A stretch of DNA of 64,000 nucleotides, taken from positions 1 through 64,000 of the forward strand of contig JAQFWX010000128.1 in NCBI GenBank assembly GCA_027605045.1, in the 5' to 3' direction. The translations under genes and the position numbers were made by a program. This stretch comes from Phallus indusiatus. Taxonomy: Eukaryota; Basidiomycota; Agaricomycetes; Phallales; Phallaceae. The notes beneath the pieces are model-generated. The model saw only the letters and a program-made list of their open reading frames with translations, searched no databases and was not told where the DNA came from. Below, piece by piece: positions 10,754 to 25,900 of this stretch (the first letter of the stretch is position 1; the number at the start of each line of letters is the position of its first letter).

Positions 10754-13700
10754 TTATCCGGTAAATATTCTCATAACAAGATACGTTACTGAGCCTCCAA
10801 ATCGCTACAAACGTACCCGTTAGTAACAAGATAAACGGTAACATAGTGAACGTCATACGATAATGCTAGTGATAGCAACGAAACTAAGAATAAAAAGCAT
10901 ATAAGTTCGTATTTTTTCCGAGCCCGGTGAATTCGAAAACGCGGTTGTTTGATCGCTGTTAGTCAGGATAAATACGCAGAGGACGCCGTTACTCAATACC
11001 CAGGCGAGGAGCACCTGATGCTAATGCGTAAGTGTTCAACATTTAACTAAAATTCCGTCGACTTACATTAGTTCCTGAAAAAACAAATCACATATGATTA
11101 CTGAATCAAAGGAGGATAGCAATTACTCACGAATGGATGCGTAGTAATCCTTCGCCTTTTGTTCCGGATTTGAACCGGTATTCGAACGTGGGATTGGTTT
11201 TCGATCTCGCAAATTACTAAGGACTTCAGAGTACGCGGTGTTGATATCTGAAGGCTCTGAGATAATCTCAAGATCGACTCCAGACTCTTTGTCCTGGATG
11301 ACGGCACCGAGATCTGTTGCTTGAGGGCCTACTTCCTTTGTTCCCCAGGAAATCTGAAAACCAAGGTCAGGCAAATATATAATAAATCAAGAGGGAAATG
11401 TACATCATCAAGATTGGCAAACGCATATCTGAGCTGAGTGTCAGCAAAGTGCTATTCATTCGGAAAACATCCAAATACTTACACGTTGAGGATATTCACG
11501 TAACTAGGATATTTTATTTTAGTTTGACGAAGTGATAGAAAAAAAGACATACGTTGCACTCAATAAAACATATTGAACGAAGGAGGTGATTAGGTGGAAA
11601 GGATCCATCCACAAAACACTTGAAACAACATAGCATGCATAGGTCGCAATAATGGAAACAAGCATTCGGGCATAAATGGCGGTTCCAGGAAATTGAGAGG
11701 TTTGAATGGTACAAATTATCGCACAAATGATCATGTACAGAGACAATATGGCAAGCAGAATACTTGATAGCTTGTACTTCCAAATAGCGCTGTTGTGGTC
11801 ATCATGGTTAGACTGGATGCATTGATGAGCTTGTGCATCACTTACGCTTTGGGCTTATTTCCCATGCTAAATAGAAAGCACCCAACGACAAGAGCGGCAT
11901 AACAGTACTAAAAAGGGAATTTAGTTTTGAGAAGATGAGATATTGAAGATAAAGAGCTACTTGAACAATGGAATTAAAAAAGCCTATTCCTTTCAATCCA
12001 AAAGAGGGATCTTCCAACGAAGATGTGAGAATAACCTAGACGTGAAAATGAATACAAAAATATCCTCCAGCAAAAGGGGAACTCGGAGACAAACAAAAAA
12101 TAAATAAAAATTGCCCTGTCGATTGCATTAAGATTGATATACACCTTTATTGCACTGATATTGCTTACAATCGCGAACCATGCAAAAATGAGATTAATTA
12201 GGCCATAAGCTGATTCTATCATCAAACAAATCTTCCGGCCGACACTATGATCAGATACCAGAATCTGCTTCGTATGAGCAAGAGCGTAAACGGCAGCGAA
12301 AAAGGATCCATTCAGCCATCGTCGTCGTTGACCGATGAACTCTGGCAATGAGTCTGGAACATCAGTTTCTCCAATAGCATTCTTCACGTATGAGAGCACC
12401 CTGAAAGATGGCGTCTAAATGTCAGAAGGGATGTTTGCTCGTATCATCGTGAAAGGTCTTTACCAATTCGCGTTTTTCTTGGCTACCAACTCAAAACATA
12501 AAATGCGCTTCATAATAATGAGTACACAAGGAAGATGCGTAGTGGAAGGGGTCTTACATCCTCAGCCAGATCTAGAGGATTCATCAGCGAAAGAAATTTA
12601 AACCTGTTTCAATGAAACTTACACATGTTCGAAGTAAAAATGTCGGTATCTCGTCCGTGCAAGACTTCCCCTTTAAAATAACCTTCACAACGGCAATTAG
12701 CATAAATTCATCATCGGCCAAGGAACGACAAACTAGCTAGTGGCCCAACACCGTCTTTATCGTTTTGCAAAGCAATATAACGATATGCCGAAAAGGCCCC
12801 AGGAAGTACTGAAATATAACCAAAAACGCTTTCCATCGGCTTATCCAAAATATTGCTCATCTGAAGAAAAAAAATCAGTTTTTATGACGATGTCAAGGTT
12901 TTGAAATCTCGCCTTGTATTCAAAATTTTGAGCAGCAACTGAGGAAAATTCTATGAGGTATCAGTAAGACATACGAATGGAAAGGACTGACCTAATGGAT
13001 TTATCAGTCCTGTCCAACTAGGTCCTTTATATGTAGCAATTTCGCCACATGCACCCCCAACATTCGAGTTTCTGTCAAAGGTTTTCCACAAGTGATACAA
13101 ACTTTTGCTTCCCGGACGAGTCCCAACATCCAGCAATACGCAAACGTTAGGCTACAAAGCGATAAGTCTAGGATATGTCGAGAGAAATAGCCAGATAAAC
13201 CTGTAACAACGGTGCAAATGCATTGAAAAACCATCTATGACTATTTATTTTCTTCTTGTTCTTTTCCTTCAAGCAAAAGATGATTTGCGTAGGGACTATT
13301 CCTTTGTCAGGATATTTGAAGTGCAATTCGGGATCCAAGGCAAAGGAGGTGGTATATTCGAACACATGAGCCGTGACTTCCTTCTCATTTACTTTGCTTT
13401 TCATGTGACCGCGATCCTGATAGACTCCCAATGCCGCAAGAACATCCAAAACTCGTGGATGCACCACCTTGCGACCGTCAGCAATGATACAGACAACAAC
13501 CTTTTTCCAGGCATCTGGACCCCAAGTTTGTGAAGACTTGCGAGAACACTAGTTTACATGAATTCGTGAGCTGGTCTTTAGCGACAGTAGCATTAGGAAA
13601 GAAAAGTATTACCAGATGAGCAATATTCTTCATTACTCCATATAATGTTCGACAAAGAAGTATTTCATCTTCCTATGCTTTGTCAAAAACAGATATCCCA

Positions 13701-14716
13701 GTTTAATAATCAAGCCCCTCACATTATACATCGTAATGCATACGAACAGCTCTGTTGTCCGGTCATAAGTATTTTGCCGGAGGTAAAATCGTTCTTTTTC
13801 GAAATCATCAGGGTCGCAGGTAACAGCAGTATATCTGTATGTGTGAACACCGAAAGACAGAAGATGAAAAAATTTAAACCGAGGCCGGTGAATTCATTTT
13901 CAACAGAATAATTTACCGGGTTTGTCTCATCTCAGGTTCGCCTTTCCAGGGAAGTACCAGGTTCGACGGAACGTCAATATCCGTCACTAAATTGCCTTCC
14001 GTGAGAAGGACACGCCTTTTCGTTCGCCTTCGACGTCGAATGCGTCCTTTTGGAGCAGGTCCGAAATGCTTTGTCCCGAGATATTCGTCTATTGACTCTT
14101 TTTCCAAATCCTCCTGTGGTGTACTATCGGCCCATGAGTCGTTGTCGGCTGAGTGAATAAGGATTCCTGAAAGATCTTTTTCGCTCGTGAATGAGTGGTC
14201 GTTAACACCTGGGGTAGGCGATCTTGAAACGGGTTGAGTGGGGTATGTCAACCGCGTATAAGGACCATATTGCTCGGGATCATAATTAAACGAGTCATTA
14301 ACATTTGGAGTAGACATAGCAGATATTGGGTTTCGTAATGGAGTATGGAAATTACGAGCGACGTGAGGAGAAGATTGGTATTGCTGAAACGTGAAGTTTT
14401 GTGGAACGGTGGGTCTACTCGCTAAGTCTTCCTCGGTGGAATTGGATTCGAAGGTTTCTCCAGAAATTGTGTCTGCCGAATCTTCTGTGGTAGATTGAAA
14501 TGATATTGAGGGATTCACCTTTCCTGTATGGTCCATTGGAGAAATGAAAGGATCCTGACCGATCGGGTTTGAAGAGCTTCTAGCAGGAAGATTCGGTTCG
14601 ACTGTAGTTGTTTCGCTGTCTGTGTCACTTTCATCGTCTTCATCTAGATCGTCCCTTAACGGACTATCTAACTCGAATGGTTCGAGTACTGGTGGTGGTT
14701 TTCGCGACACGGGCAT
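10754..14716 (-). CDS. Chitin synthase (division 1, class I-III type)
   Basis: This family-2 glycosyltransferase polymerises N-acetylglucosamine at the plasma membrane. The N-terminal 215 residues are disordered, then basic ([19 protein letters not shown]). Catalytic landmarks are [55 protein letters not shown] and LAEDR, followed by the diagnostic GQRRRWLNG at about 12,310-12,335. Several transmembrane helices follow. The gene is extremely intron-rich. The last exon is only 51 bp (10754-10804). A 54-nt intron (10805-10858) must be removed there, because reading through stops at once after TSIIV; splicing gives [15 protein letters not shown] and a stop, which matches the usual class II/III C-terminus. 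An ACGCGT and a CACGTG box lie 54-70 bp upstream of the start. Confidence 0.93.
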
Positions 14717-14769
14717 ATGAAAATGAACAGTCTGACGAGTTTTGATTCCGAACCCAGCCGAAAACAGAG

Positions 14770-14786
14770 ACGCGTTTTGTCACGTG
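14770..14786. promoter_or_regulatory. MluI-type box and E-box upstream of chitin synthase
   Basis: ACGCGT (14770-14775) and CACGTG (14781-14786) lie 54-70 bp upstream of the chitin synthase start codon. ACGCGT is the core recognised by MBF-type APSES factors in yeasts, and CACGTG is the bHLH core. Function is inferred; hexamers occur by chance. Confidence 0.35.
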
Positions 14787-15523
14787 CATGTTTACTTCAC
14801 GATTATGTCAGCGATCGTTTCCTTAAGGTCCTCTCTTTTGTCCCGCTTGTCATCAACAGCCGCCACACGGAACCCTGTGTCGTCGTGGTTGTCATCGCGT
14901 TCGGAAGATCAAAAATCTGAGATATTCTTCAGGATCATTATGGATCTATTAAGCCATTTAAACGAGCAGGACTTAATTTATCATTTTCTACAATCACTTT
15001 TATGTCAAATCGTCAAAGCTCAAATTCTGATCCTCAATTCGAGAGCGGTTGACCCTGATTGAACCATGTGGCTTCTTTGTGGCTCAACTAAACTACGACC
15101 TATTTGTCATGGCATGTATTTAGTTTAGACAGAAGTTACATATAGTTTTAAAATACATTTACTAGTGCCGGCATAATCGCTTGCATAAAAGGGCATGAGG
15201 AGCGCAATAAAAATATGTATTGCACTAAGGTACCTGCTGCCAGTGTTGAATCCCGACGACTAGCCACTATCTTTTATCCTAATACGCCATTGGGCGAAGC
15301 CGCTATAGCTTCCGATATGATATCTCAATAGTCTGATTCGATATGATTAAATAAAAATAGCTCAGGAGTCATATATTTAAAAGGCAAGTATTCTCTGGTT
15401 TTCTTCGTTTCTTTCTACTTCTTTTTTTCTATCTATCTTCAAATACATATGTACCATCAAGTTTTAGAGTTTTGAAATCCAGCACCAAAAAAAGAATACA
15501 TAATAAATATTAGTGATAATAAA
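14787..15523. other. Intergenic spacer, no gene seen
   Basis: This spacer lies between the 5' side of the chitin synthase gene and the 3' end of the ALA dehydratase gene. It holds only short unsupported frames and an AT-rich stretch with pyrimidine runs around 15,400-15,440. I see no coding exon, RNA gene or transposon signature. Confidence 0.6.
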
Positions 15524-17493
<1,970 letters not shown>

Positions 17494-19287
17494 TTAGCAT
17501 CCAAATAGTCGTCTCCACCAGCCAGTAAATCTCTGCCACCAACTTCCTTGCCACCCATACGATCTCGCCTTTCTTCCAACCATTATTCGGCCGGTACCGC
17601 AAGACACCACTTCTGTGCGCTCCCCTTCTCCTCCTTCTGCCCCTGCCGCAACGTTGAGACCCGCTTCTACATCCACATCCCGCGTATTATATCGTTTACC
17701 AGCCTCTACCACTGGAAACCGGGGCAACGCATGTCTCGCAATGAAATCAGGAAATAGCGAAATGAGCGCCTGGAGCTCTGGATTGCCTAGATCGGACACC
17801 GTCCATACGCGCAAAAATGGTCCTTCGCTATCTTCATCGGAGTCGAATGATGTTGATTTTCCTTGTGCCTGCTCGCGTGCTTGTTGTTGTTGCTGTTGTT
17901 GACGGAAATTGACAGGTAATTCAGTCAGTCGATCGTTCTCTGTACTTGCATTATTATTATTTTCATTATTACTGTTCGAGCCAAGAGCGGGCGGTGAACC
18001 TGATACGGTGCTCCCAATTGAATGGGACAACGTGGGCGTATCCAGAAACGGATCTGACGGTGAACGAGGACGTACATTCGCTATTTTAGCGGTCGATGTT
18101 GAAATGGATCCACCACCACCACCACCGGTATTATCATCAACGCGACTCTGCCGATGTGACTGAGGAGGTAGGCACTCCTCAAATCCTAAGACCTGTTTGC
18201 ATAATCGGACGAAAACGCCAAAAGAAAAATCTCAGCACATTAAAGACCAATATTAAAGAACGAAATGAAAAAAGGAAAAATGATCTAACCCCTTTGAGAA
18301 CATCAATTGCCTCCAACATAAATTCCTTGCCGCTGCATGGAATAGAAAACCATTATTAGCAATTCAATTTTTTTTGCACGGGATGGTGAAAGTCAAAGAA
18401 GAGGAGAGAGAAAAGAGAGGGAAAAAAAAGGAAAACAATTCAACTAACGCGGATTCTTGGAAAACAGCATCATCAAATTCCCATTCTATCCGATGAGGAC
18501 CCGCACCACCCAGATCGACGGGCAAGACTTGTAATCGCATGACAGCCCATAGAGCTTGGAAGAACGGACGAGGCCCGGGCATGCCAGTCATACACCAAGT
18601 TTTAATAAATCGGGAAAAGCGATCATATCGCTCTTTCTTAGCAGCTTTCCCGCTCGGATTAGCCCGAGATGAGGGAGCTAATGATCCACCGGGGTGAGTT
18701 GAGGATAAATGTGCTCTGAATTCGGAACGACGCCGTCTACTCATGGCTTCATGATACGCGGTCCGAATGCTAGATTGAAGTCTGGAAAAGGGTGCACGCT
18801 GTGAAGGATCAAGGGATTCAAGGATTTGGGTCATTTGTCTTCCGGCGCGTTCATCTTGGTCAAAATACCTGAAACGAAAACGGCGTTTAGGGCAACGGTT
18901 CGGAAAATATATAGGGAATACGGCTGAGCCGGCTTTCCGATCATTCGTAACGTACCATGCACGGCAATGTGAAGCAAAGCTATCAAGTTCTTGACGATAT
19001 GTTAAAGCGGGTGTTACGGAGCGAGTGCGAGGGGGAGGGGTTTGACGAGGCCGAAGGCGGGGTGAATCTGGGGGAAGGGTTGGGGATTTCAAAGGTGGTG
19101 GTGAATAAATTACGGAATCGTGCGTCGATTTTTGGGGCGGTGGGGAACGTGCAGACGAGGAAGATTGTGGTAGATCATAAAGAAGAGTAGTTGGAGAGCC
19201 TGCGACTGAAGGAGTGTAGCTTGAACGAACGCGAATTGGAGCCAGCTGAGAGCGTGGACGAGGGCTTTCCAATCTATAGGATGACAT
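17494..19287 (-). CDS. Unrecognised fungal protein with Trp-rich C-terminal tail
   Basis: Three exons are supported: 18449-19287, a short one near 18293-18335, and about 17494-18193. The first exon starts MSSYRLESPRPRSQLAPIR, is Pro/Ser-rich, and then holds an ordered-looking block. That block includes SFASHCRAWYVTNDRKAGSA, RFRFRYFDQDERAGRQMTQI, RYDRFSRFIKTWCMTGMPGP and HRIEWEFDDAVFQESA. The splice continues with GKEFMLEAIDVLKGVLGFEE. The C-terminal half has Gly, Asn and Gln runs (QQQQQQQ) and ends GSWWQRFTGWWRRLFGC. That terminal segment is amphipathic and tryptophan-rich with a terminal cysteine, consistent with membrane association. I do not recognise the family and assign no function. Confidence 0.65.
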
Positions 19288-20204
19288 ATACGAAAAAAAA
19301 AGAAAAAAAAATGAGAAAAAAAGACTGTCTGAATTTCCGTTTGAGTACTTCAGAAAAGAAAAAGAAGAAAAGCTGTACGGAAAAAGACAGACTTCGTCAG
19401 GCTATGACGAGGAGGAAGACGAGGAGGAGAAACGGGATGAAGGGATGAGGATGATAACTTGGCGCGCGTAAGCCGTCTGGGTGGTTGTATTCTTAGACCA
19501 CGGACGCGAGTTCCTCGTGGCGTAACTGCTCACTGGCACTGGGGGCAATTGTACATAATATATTAGCGCAAACCTAATAGCGATAAAAGCGATATAGATT
19601 CAAACGAATGTATACTCCTCATATTATATATACAGTACACTTTGGCGAATTCGCTGGCCAGTATCATGGCTTCTGGCTTAGTCATCTTGCTGAGCTCGCG
19701 ACACAGTTTTCGTTTAACGGCATTCGCAACTATAATCATCCAAATTATTGTCTAGAAGGCTTCGTAGGTACATGACAATCAAAGAGTGTGCAAACAACAG
19801 TATTATTCTGCCGGAGTTGTCGGACAGTTCTGGTAAACACTACAACACATGATGTGCTGCGGCCGTCTCGCCGTCGACCGTCTAAGGTCTCAGAATCATG
19901 GATGCAATTACTTTTGATAGTTCAAACGGTCCTATCGTCGACGCTCTTGGCTTCATTCAATCGTCGTCGTATCTTCTTATGATTCGATTGGTATTCATCA
20001 GACAAGTGCATATGCTACTGGCTGACTGGCTACAATGGCTATGTATAACTGGTACCGCAACCTTGATATACATCAGAAAGGAGGGGAGCAAGGAAGAGAG
20101 GACTGCACCCAATGGCATGAGGAGGAAAGGCAAAAGTGTGTGCGCACATTGTGTAAATCTCCCTTTTAATTTTTGAAGAAGCTTAAAAGGACGGGACCTG
20201 ATAA

Positions 20205-20300
20205 ATCTGAAATCTGAGATCTGAGATCTGTTTAAATACATAATATAACATATACATACATACATACGACATAACACATATAACATACAGCATATGATAT
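20205..20300. repeat. Simple-sequence tract
   Basis: Short degenerate tandem repeats: three CTGAGAT-like units (20,205-20,231), followed by CATA-type tetranucleotide repeats and related AT-rich sequence. It behaves as a microsatellite; no function is indicated. Confidence 0.6.
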
Positions 20301-20368
20301 TGTATTATTGTTTTCTGTGTGGCTCTCGATAAAGAATTAGACGCTGGTCGTCCGCAGTATTCACGATA

Positions 20369-20641
20369 TCAGATATCGTTCGTTGGTGAGGGTGTATCCC
20401 AGATTTCGGGGACAGACGGGATCATTGTCTGCATTATCCAACTGTTGAACAGGAACTGACGCGCTCTTTCAAAATCATATTTGTGTTTATTATTATAGAC
20501 TCGACATTCTACGCTTAATTGATCACCAGGCATCTCGCAATGTTCGATTACGATACGTGCTGCTTTTAAAATATCTGCCAGAGTAAAGGAAGCTGATATA
20601 GTACATCGTCCTAGCACTCGAAACGATCGCGTGATGTGCAT
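20369..20641 (-). CDS. Unrecognised small open frame (90 residues)
   Basis: A 90-codon frame starts MHITRSFRVLGRCTIS and contains KAARIVIEHCEMPGDQLSVE and RARQFLFNSWIMQTM. Its amino-acid composition looks more protein-like than its surroundings. No family is recognised, and no flanking exon with good splice sites was identified. It may be a small gene, a decayed fragment or chance. Confidence 0.2.
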   Translation of the reverse strand: MHITRSFRVLGRCTISASFTLADILKAARIVIEHCEMPGDQLSVECRVYNNKHKYDFERARQFLFNSWIMQTMIPSVPEIWDTPSPTNDI

Positions 20642-21881
20642 CTTCTAACATATCTGTTCACGCGTAGATGTGATGTCTGATACCAATAGTTAGCCTCGAT
20701 CGACCATAACAACATGAAAAAGAAAAAAGAAAGAAAGAAAGAAAAAACCTAGTCTTTAACACAATTGAGCTGTTCCCACTTTTTTTAATGTCGGACGTAC
20801 CTGCTTTAGGAAGGCACTTTGAGGAGTTCATATCTTTTAAATATATTTGGGCACGTCAGCTAGAGGGGTTCGTTCAGGCACCAATTCGGAACGGTTATAC
20901 TCCTGAAGACAGCACTACTACGTCAATACATGCTCTCTGAATCTTTGCCCCACTTCATCTCAGCTACTACATAGAGTTGAAAAAAAATTTAAGGAAATGA
21001 AAGTAGAACGCCAAATGAGCCATCCCCTATTTGAGACATTATTGCCGGTTGGTAATTATTTCCTTTCCTTCTCGTTGCGCCACTATGTAATGACCCCGAC
21101 GCTGCCACTATCGCGAGGCAATGAGCTTACATGATGCCTGGCCTGACATCGCCGTAAACTATCGCCGTAATTGTCATCAGTGCATACCTAATTATTAGGT
21201 ATCATTATGTTATTCAGATGCCAGAGCGCCACAGCATACTTGTAAAAGCCAAAAGTAGACTTTTGACTGATGCACATACCCATCAAGAGTTCGGTTAATT
21301 ACTTTGGAAAGTTCTTCGCGTTTTATTTTAGGAACTAAGGTGCACAGACATCTGAGCGAAGAATGAATGAATTAAATGACGTACGTAAACATCAGGCAAG
21401 GCACCAATCAGAAGACCGACATACTTTACTTTGGTGACTGGATGTTGTTTGTTGCGACGGTCATGACATCCAACTAGAACGCGATCGAACATTTGGATAA
21501 AAGATCCGGCTGCGCAGTGCTGACTAAAACGCTGATCAACAGGTCGCGCTGGCCGAGACGGCCACTATAGATTTTTATTATTTTTTTTTCCTTTGAATCC
21601 TTTTTTTTTTTTGGAATTTGGAGCTAAGGGTGTGGTGGCACAGGGTCGGCATTTGCGCAATCTACCAGTCCTACGGGGAGAGCACCAATATACTGATAAT
21701 ACCTGTACATATCATGTCGCCTCTCGATCACTATGTGGTCCGCGTGACGTTGCAGCTCCAGGCAGGCATAAAATTCTTTTCGAAAAAACAAACAGGATAG
21801 AGTTTTATCCGGAGGATCTAGAAACTAACACTAAGGAGTGCCAGTAGTACCTCAAAGGTCCCGGCCAGAGACAGGTCGTAT

Positions 21882-21919
21882 TTTCAATTCAGTCGTTCTT
21901 TTTCAATTCAGTCGTTCTT
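21882..21919. repeat. Two-copy 19-bp tandem repeat
   Basis: The unit TTTCAATTCAGTCGTTCTT occurs twice with no spacer (21,882-21,900 and 21,901-21,919) and no mismatch. It lies in the presumed upstream region of the CSL gene. Confidence 0.85.
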
Positions 21920-22962
21920 CTACCAGACAGAATGTATTTAGTTCGTATCTTCGGAGAAGGCGGTAAACAAGTCATGGAGACTGGATCGAGAAGCACAGAA
22001 CAAGGTTGGTCAATTTTGTTGATGTTTTCGTGTTTACGGGAGAGAGAGGGTCAGGCACGACCAGCACCACACCATCCCCTCCTTCGCAAATTGCCGCGGA
22101 AGCAGAATGCCAGTCTCTCCTCTTCGAAGCCCCGACAGCTCCGAGTTGTGTTCGCTTTTCGAGACGCATGCACACTAAGCAGCTCCTCTCTCCGGCTCAA
22201 AAGTGTCAAAAACAGCCGTTATTCTTTTTCCGAGTTCATCCGAGATAAACAGTCTCTCTCTCTCTAGCTCAAAGCTAAAATATTGTGCAAGCTCGCTTTT
22301 GAACTACTAGACTCGGTGTGACGGCAGCCTCGAATCACGAATTAACGGACTCATCGGACTCGTCGCAGAAGTAAATTCAAACGAAATTGATTATTGATTA
22401 TTGATTAATTTTTATTTTTATATATATACGATATTCCCTAAAGCCGAGCGGTCAAATAAATTCTTTTTTTGGCACCGCAGCTAGAACCTCTTTCGGGGAC
22501 CGAGAAGAACCTTAGCCAACCCAACGCAGCCCCCAGCCTGTGTGTATCCTAGGATACATCCCCCAACCATCTTTTTTAGCTTGAATCCTCCCGATCACCC
22601 CTAGATAGTCTTCAACTGCAAAAATGTTTTGATTTCCGTGGACCAACCAACCCATAACGTTCTTAAAAGATTCGCGGTTATCCAAGCGCCTCCAGATGAC
22701 AACCCGAACCACTCTGTTATAAGTATAATAAGCATAAAGCATCCTTTCATTTCACCTTCCTCTATTCGGAATCCCGCTACTGCTGCTGCACATCTTCTGT
22801 GGCTCTCTCTTGTCTCTCCTCTCTCTTTCTCTCCCATTCATTCCGTTCCCCCAGGTACATAACATCCCTTTCAGCCCTTTTCTTCTGACCCGGAAAACTG
22901 ATGTTATTTTACCAGCCCTTTCTTATCCAGAGACACCATATTTTTTTTTCTGAGCTGAAGCA

Positions 22963-25900
22963 ATGGAAGTTGACGAGTCGACATCCTTCTTCACCCCCCA
23001 CAACAACTGGGATGATATCCTCCATCCAAAATCAATGCACGACATGTCGTTCCCCGACCGCTCGATCCAAAACACTCATCCCCAAAACTCCTACCCAGAT
23101 ATCGATTCATCCCTGAGCGTCCTCCGAGGCAGTCGTGCTTCCTCCTCATCCCAACACATACAGCGTTCTTCTCAAATCTCTCCAGGTGTCCCTCCTCCCA
23201 ATTTCGAACCCCCTGAGAACTTGGACATGGACTCCCAAAACTACGATTTCTTCACCTCCTCCAGCACCTCATACGGTGCTAAATACCGATCCTTCTCTTC
23301 TGCCCCTTCAATCAACCCGTCACCCGCCTTATCATCATACGGCCAGGATCTGTTATATGCTAACGGATCCGGCTCTTTCCACGATACCCCACTAAATGGA
23401 TCAGCTAGTCCATACGAAACAGGTATATTTCGCGCTTCGTCTTGCATCACGACCTTTCTTACGCCTTGTATGCAATAGACCCCGCCAACTCACTACACCG
23501 ACCTCAATACAACTTTTCAGGAGTTGTCCCAAACAACGTCGAGGGTGCTCATCCCTCGTTTAACGACATGACGCTAGACCGTCGGCCCTCAAGCAACCCC
23601 CATTTAGACGATTTTGGTTTAAACGGTACTTTTGGGGGTCCTTCACGCTTTTCCATGGACTTTCCCCATGTATCAGGCAGCTCAATACCAATACGGTCTA
23701 AACCAGGCCCGGAAGTTTTCCGCCACGTCGCTCCCCATGCCACCCATGGCTTTAAAGTAGAACCTAACAATTCGAATTTCCAAGATGGCTATCAATATGG
23801 CGTCAGTGCCACCCAGAGTGAACTTGCATTACGCCTTCCTGTCACTGCCATGGGCGTAGACGAGACTTTATCTCGAATGAAATTACAGCCTCATTCCGGC
23901 CAGGGCGGAACTGACTTGCAATCATTCATTCGGTTAGTCTACAAATCTAAGCTTCTGATTGGCGAATTGTGCTCAAAGAAGAGGCTTCTTTTCGCTCTCG
24001 TAATTTTTTAAAATATTTAGTCCTTACCTTGAACAGTATATGGCAAGCCCTAATCGAATTGGTCATGGAGAAAGAGCCGTTATTGTTATGTCTAGTAAAG
24101 TGGCCCAAAAAAGCTATGGCACTGAAAAGCGGTTCGTAATAAGAAGAAATCTGGCTTAAATGCTGTATCTTCTGACATTTATCTCTCTTTTTATAGGTTC
24201 CTATGTCCCCCTCCTACGGCTATTTTGATCGGTAACAGTTGGTGGTCGGAAACCTATCGTCGTGGGGAAGAAGCTAAATTAGCACCTCCACGAGCCGTTA
24301 TCTCCATTAGTGGCGAACCGTCTCCTCAAGAGACATCGGTAGAATGGACTGGAACTTCTGGAAAGACATTTGATGTCAATGATCCTCCTACAGGAACTAC
24401 TTACATTGGTCGCTGTGTTGGCAAGCAATTGTACATTTCTGATGTCGATGAAAAACGGAAAAAAGTCGAGGCATTGGTTAAAATCATGGCTCCAACTTCT
24501 GATGACGAGCCTGAGCGTGTTATTGGTACTTTCACGAGCAGACCTATCAAGGTTATTAGCAAACCGTCTAAGAAACGTCAGAGTGCGAAAAATTTGGAAT
24601 GTGAGCCACCTCTCTGTTTCTTCCCTTTCAACTGATTTAGATGATCTTTCGATTAGTATGCATCAATCACGGGTCCACTATTTCCCTCTTTCACCGGCTA
24701 CGGTCCCAAACAGTATCAACAAAGTATTTGTGCGTTTCTGGCTCAGGATCGTCATTCAAAGGATCGGATGGTGCGGCCCTACCTGGAATTGATGCTCGCC
24801 ATCGCAACGCTACTCCCTCATTTGTCGCTCGAACCGCTAGTTGGGGTAAGCCCATATCTCTTCAATCAAATTAATAGGAAAATTTTGACTAAATCAACCG
24901 TTTATCTGTAGATCCTTTTGTTATTTACATTGTGGATGTGAACAAGCCATCGGGCGGTATTGATGTACCCCCTCCCCCACCACCTCAACCCGACTACCCT
25001 TCGCCCCCGCCTAATGCCATTCCCTTCACAAACAACGGCTCCCAGATCCCCGTCTACTACAATCAAACAGTAGTCTTACAATGTTTGACTTCCGGCGTCG
25101 TAAGCCCAGTGTTGATCATCCGGAAAGTAGACCATGCAACCGTTGTCGTCGGAGGTGGTCTTCAGGAGGGTGCCAAAGGTGTCCCGGACAATTACTGCCC
25201 TCCTGGCGAGGTTTGCGGTGATCCTGTTTCCCAATTGCACAAAATTGCGTTTGAAGTGTATGATGCGGCGAAAAGTGTGCCTCCACCTCCCGGGTCTCCA
25301 GGCACCACTGGCTCCTTCCTTTCTTGTATGGGCGAAAAGGTGAACACGTATAGACCGGTTGAAGGTCGAACTTGGACGATCTCTAGTAGTTCTCCAGATT
25401 CGAGCCCACCAGGTCTCCCGGATTCGCCTTTACTGTCGACTCCCCCACCGACAGGACTGAATGGAGATTACTTTGGAAACAATGTTCCTCCATCCCCGCC
25501 AGACTCGGATTATCCTCCGTCATCGGATGGTGGACGAGTGAAGCGTGGAAAGCGCAATAGTGTTAGCAGTACGACTGGACCGATCCCTAAAACTCCTAAA
25601 GGCAATCGTCGGCGGCAGAATTCACAGAGTTCGACGTCGTCCGGCCGACAATCTCATTCAAATGACGGTGGTGCGTCATCAGGAGCTGTTTGGCAGGTTG
25701 ACATTGGTGAGACGAGTGTTTGGACTATCGTCGGTACAGGTAAGAAGAGAATCTAAAATCTCCTTCGAAAAATCTGGCTGACCTTTTTTCTTTCCTCAGA
25801 TCAAGTGCGCTATAATTTCTACGTCCCCCCTGTACTATTCGACTCGCCACACGCATCTGCGTTGTCATCTGCTTCTTTCCCGATACCTTCCAAGCCAGTT

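Larger units (their letters stand above)
19288..22962. other. Gene-poor region (3.7 kb)
   Basis: No gene can be supported in this stretch apart from one weak frame at 20369-20641. It holds several low-complexity tracts: GA-rich around 20,712-20,750, T-runs at 21,580-21,615, CT-rich around 22,250-22,270 and AT-rich at 22,390-22,440. There is also a two-copy tandem repeat at 21,882. The right-hand end should contain the promoter and 5' UTR of the CSL gene. The left end is the promoter of the minus-strand gene ending at 19,287. Confidence 0.5.

Noticed and set aside
22443..22460. tRNA-like GCCGAGCGGTCAA string
   Set aside because: It resembles the D-arm of a Leu/Ser tRNA, but no acceptor stem, anticodon arm or T-loop (GGTTCGAAT-like) follows at the right spacing.
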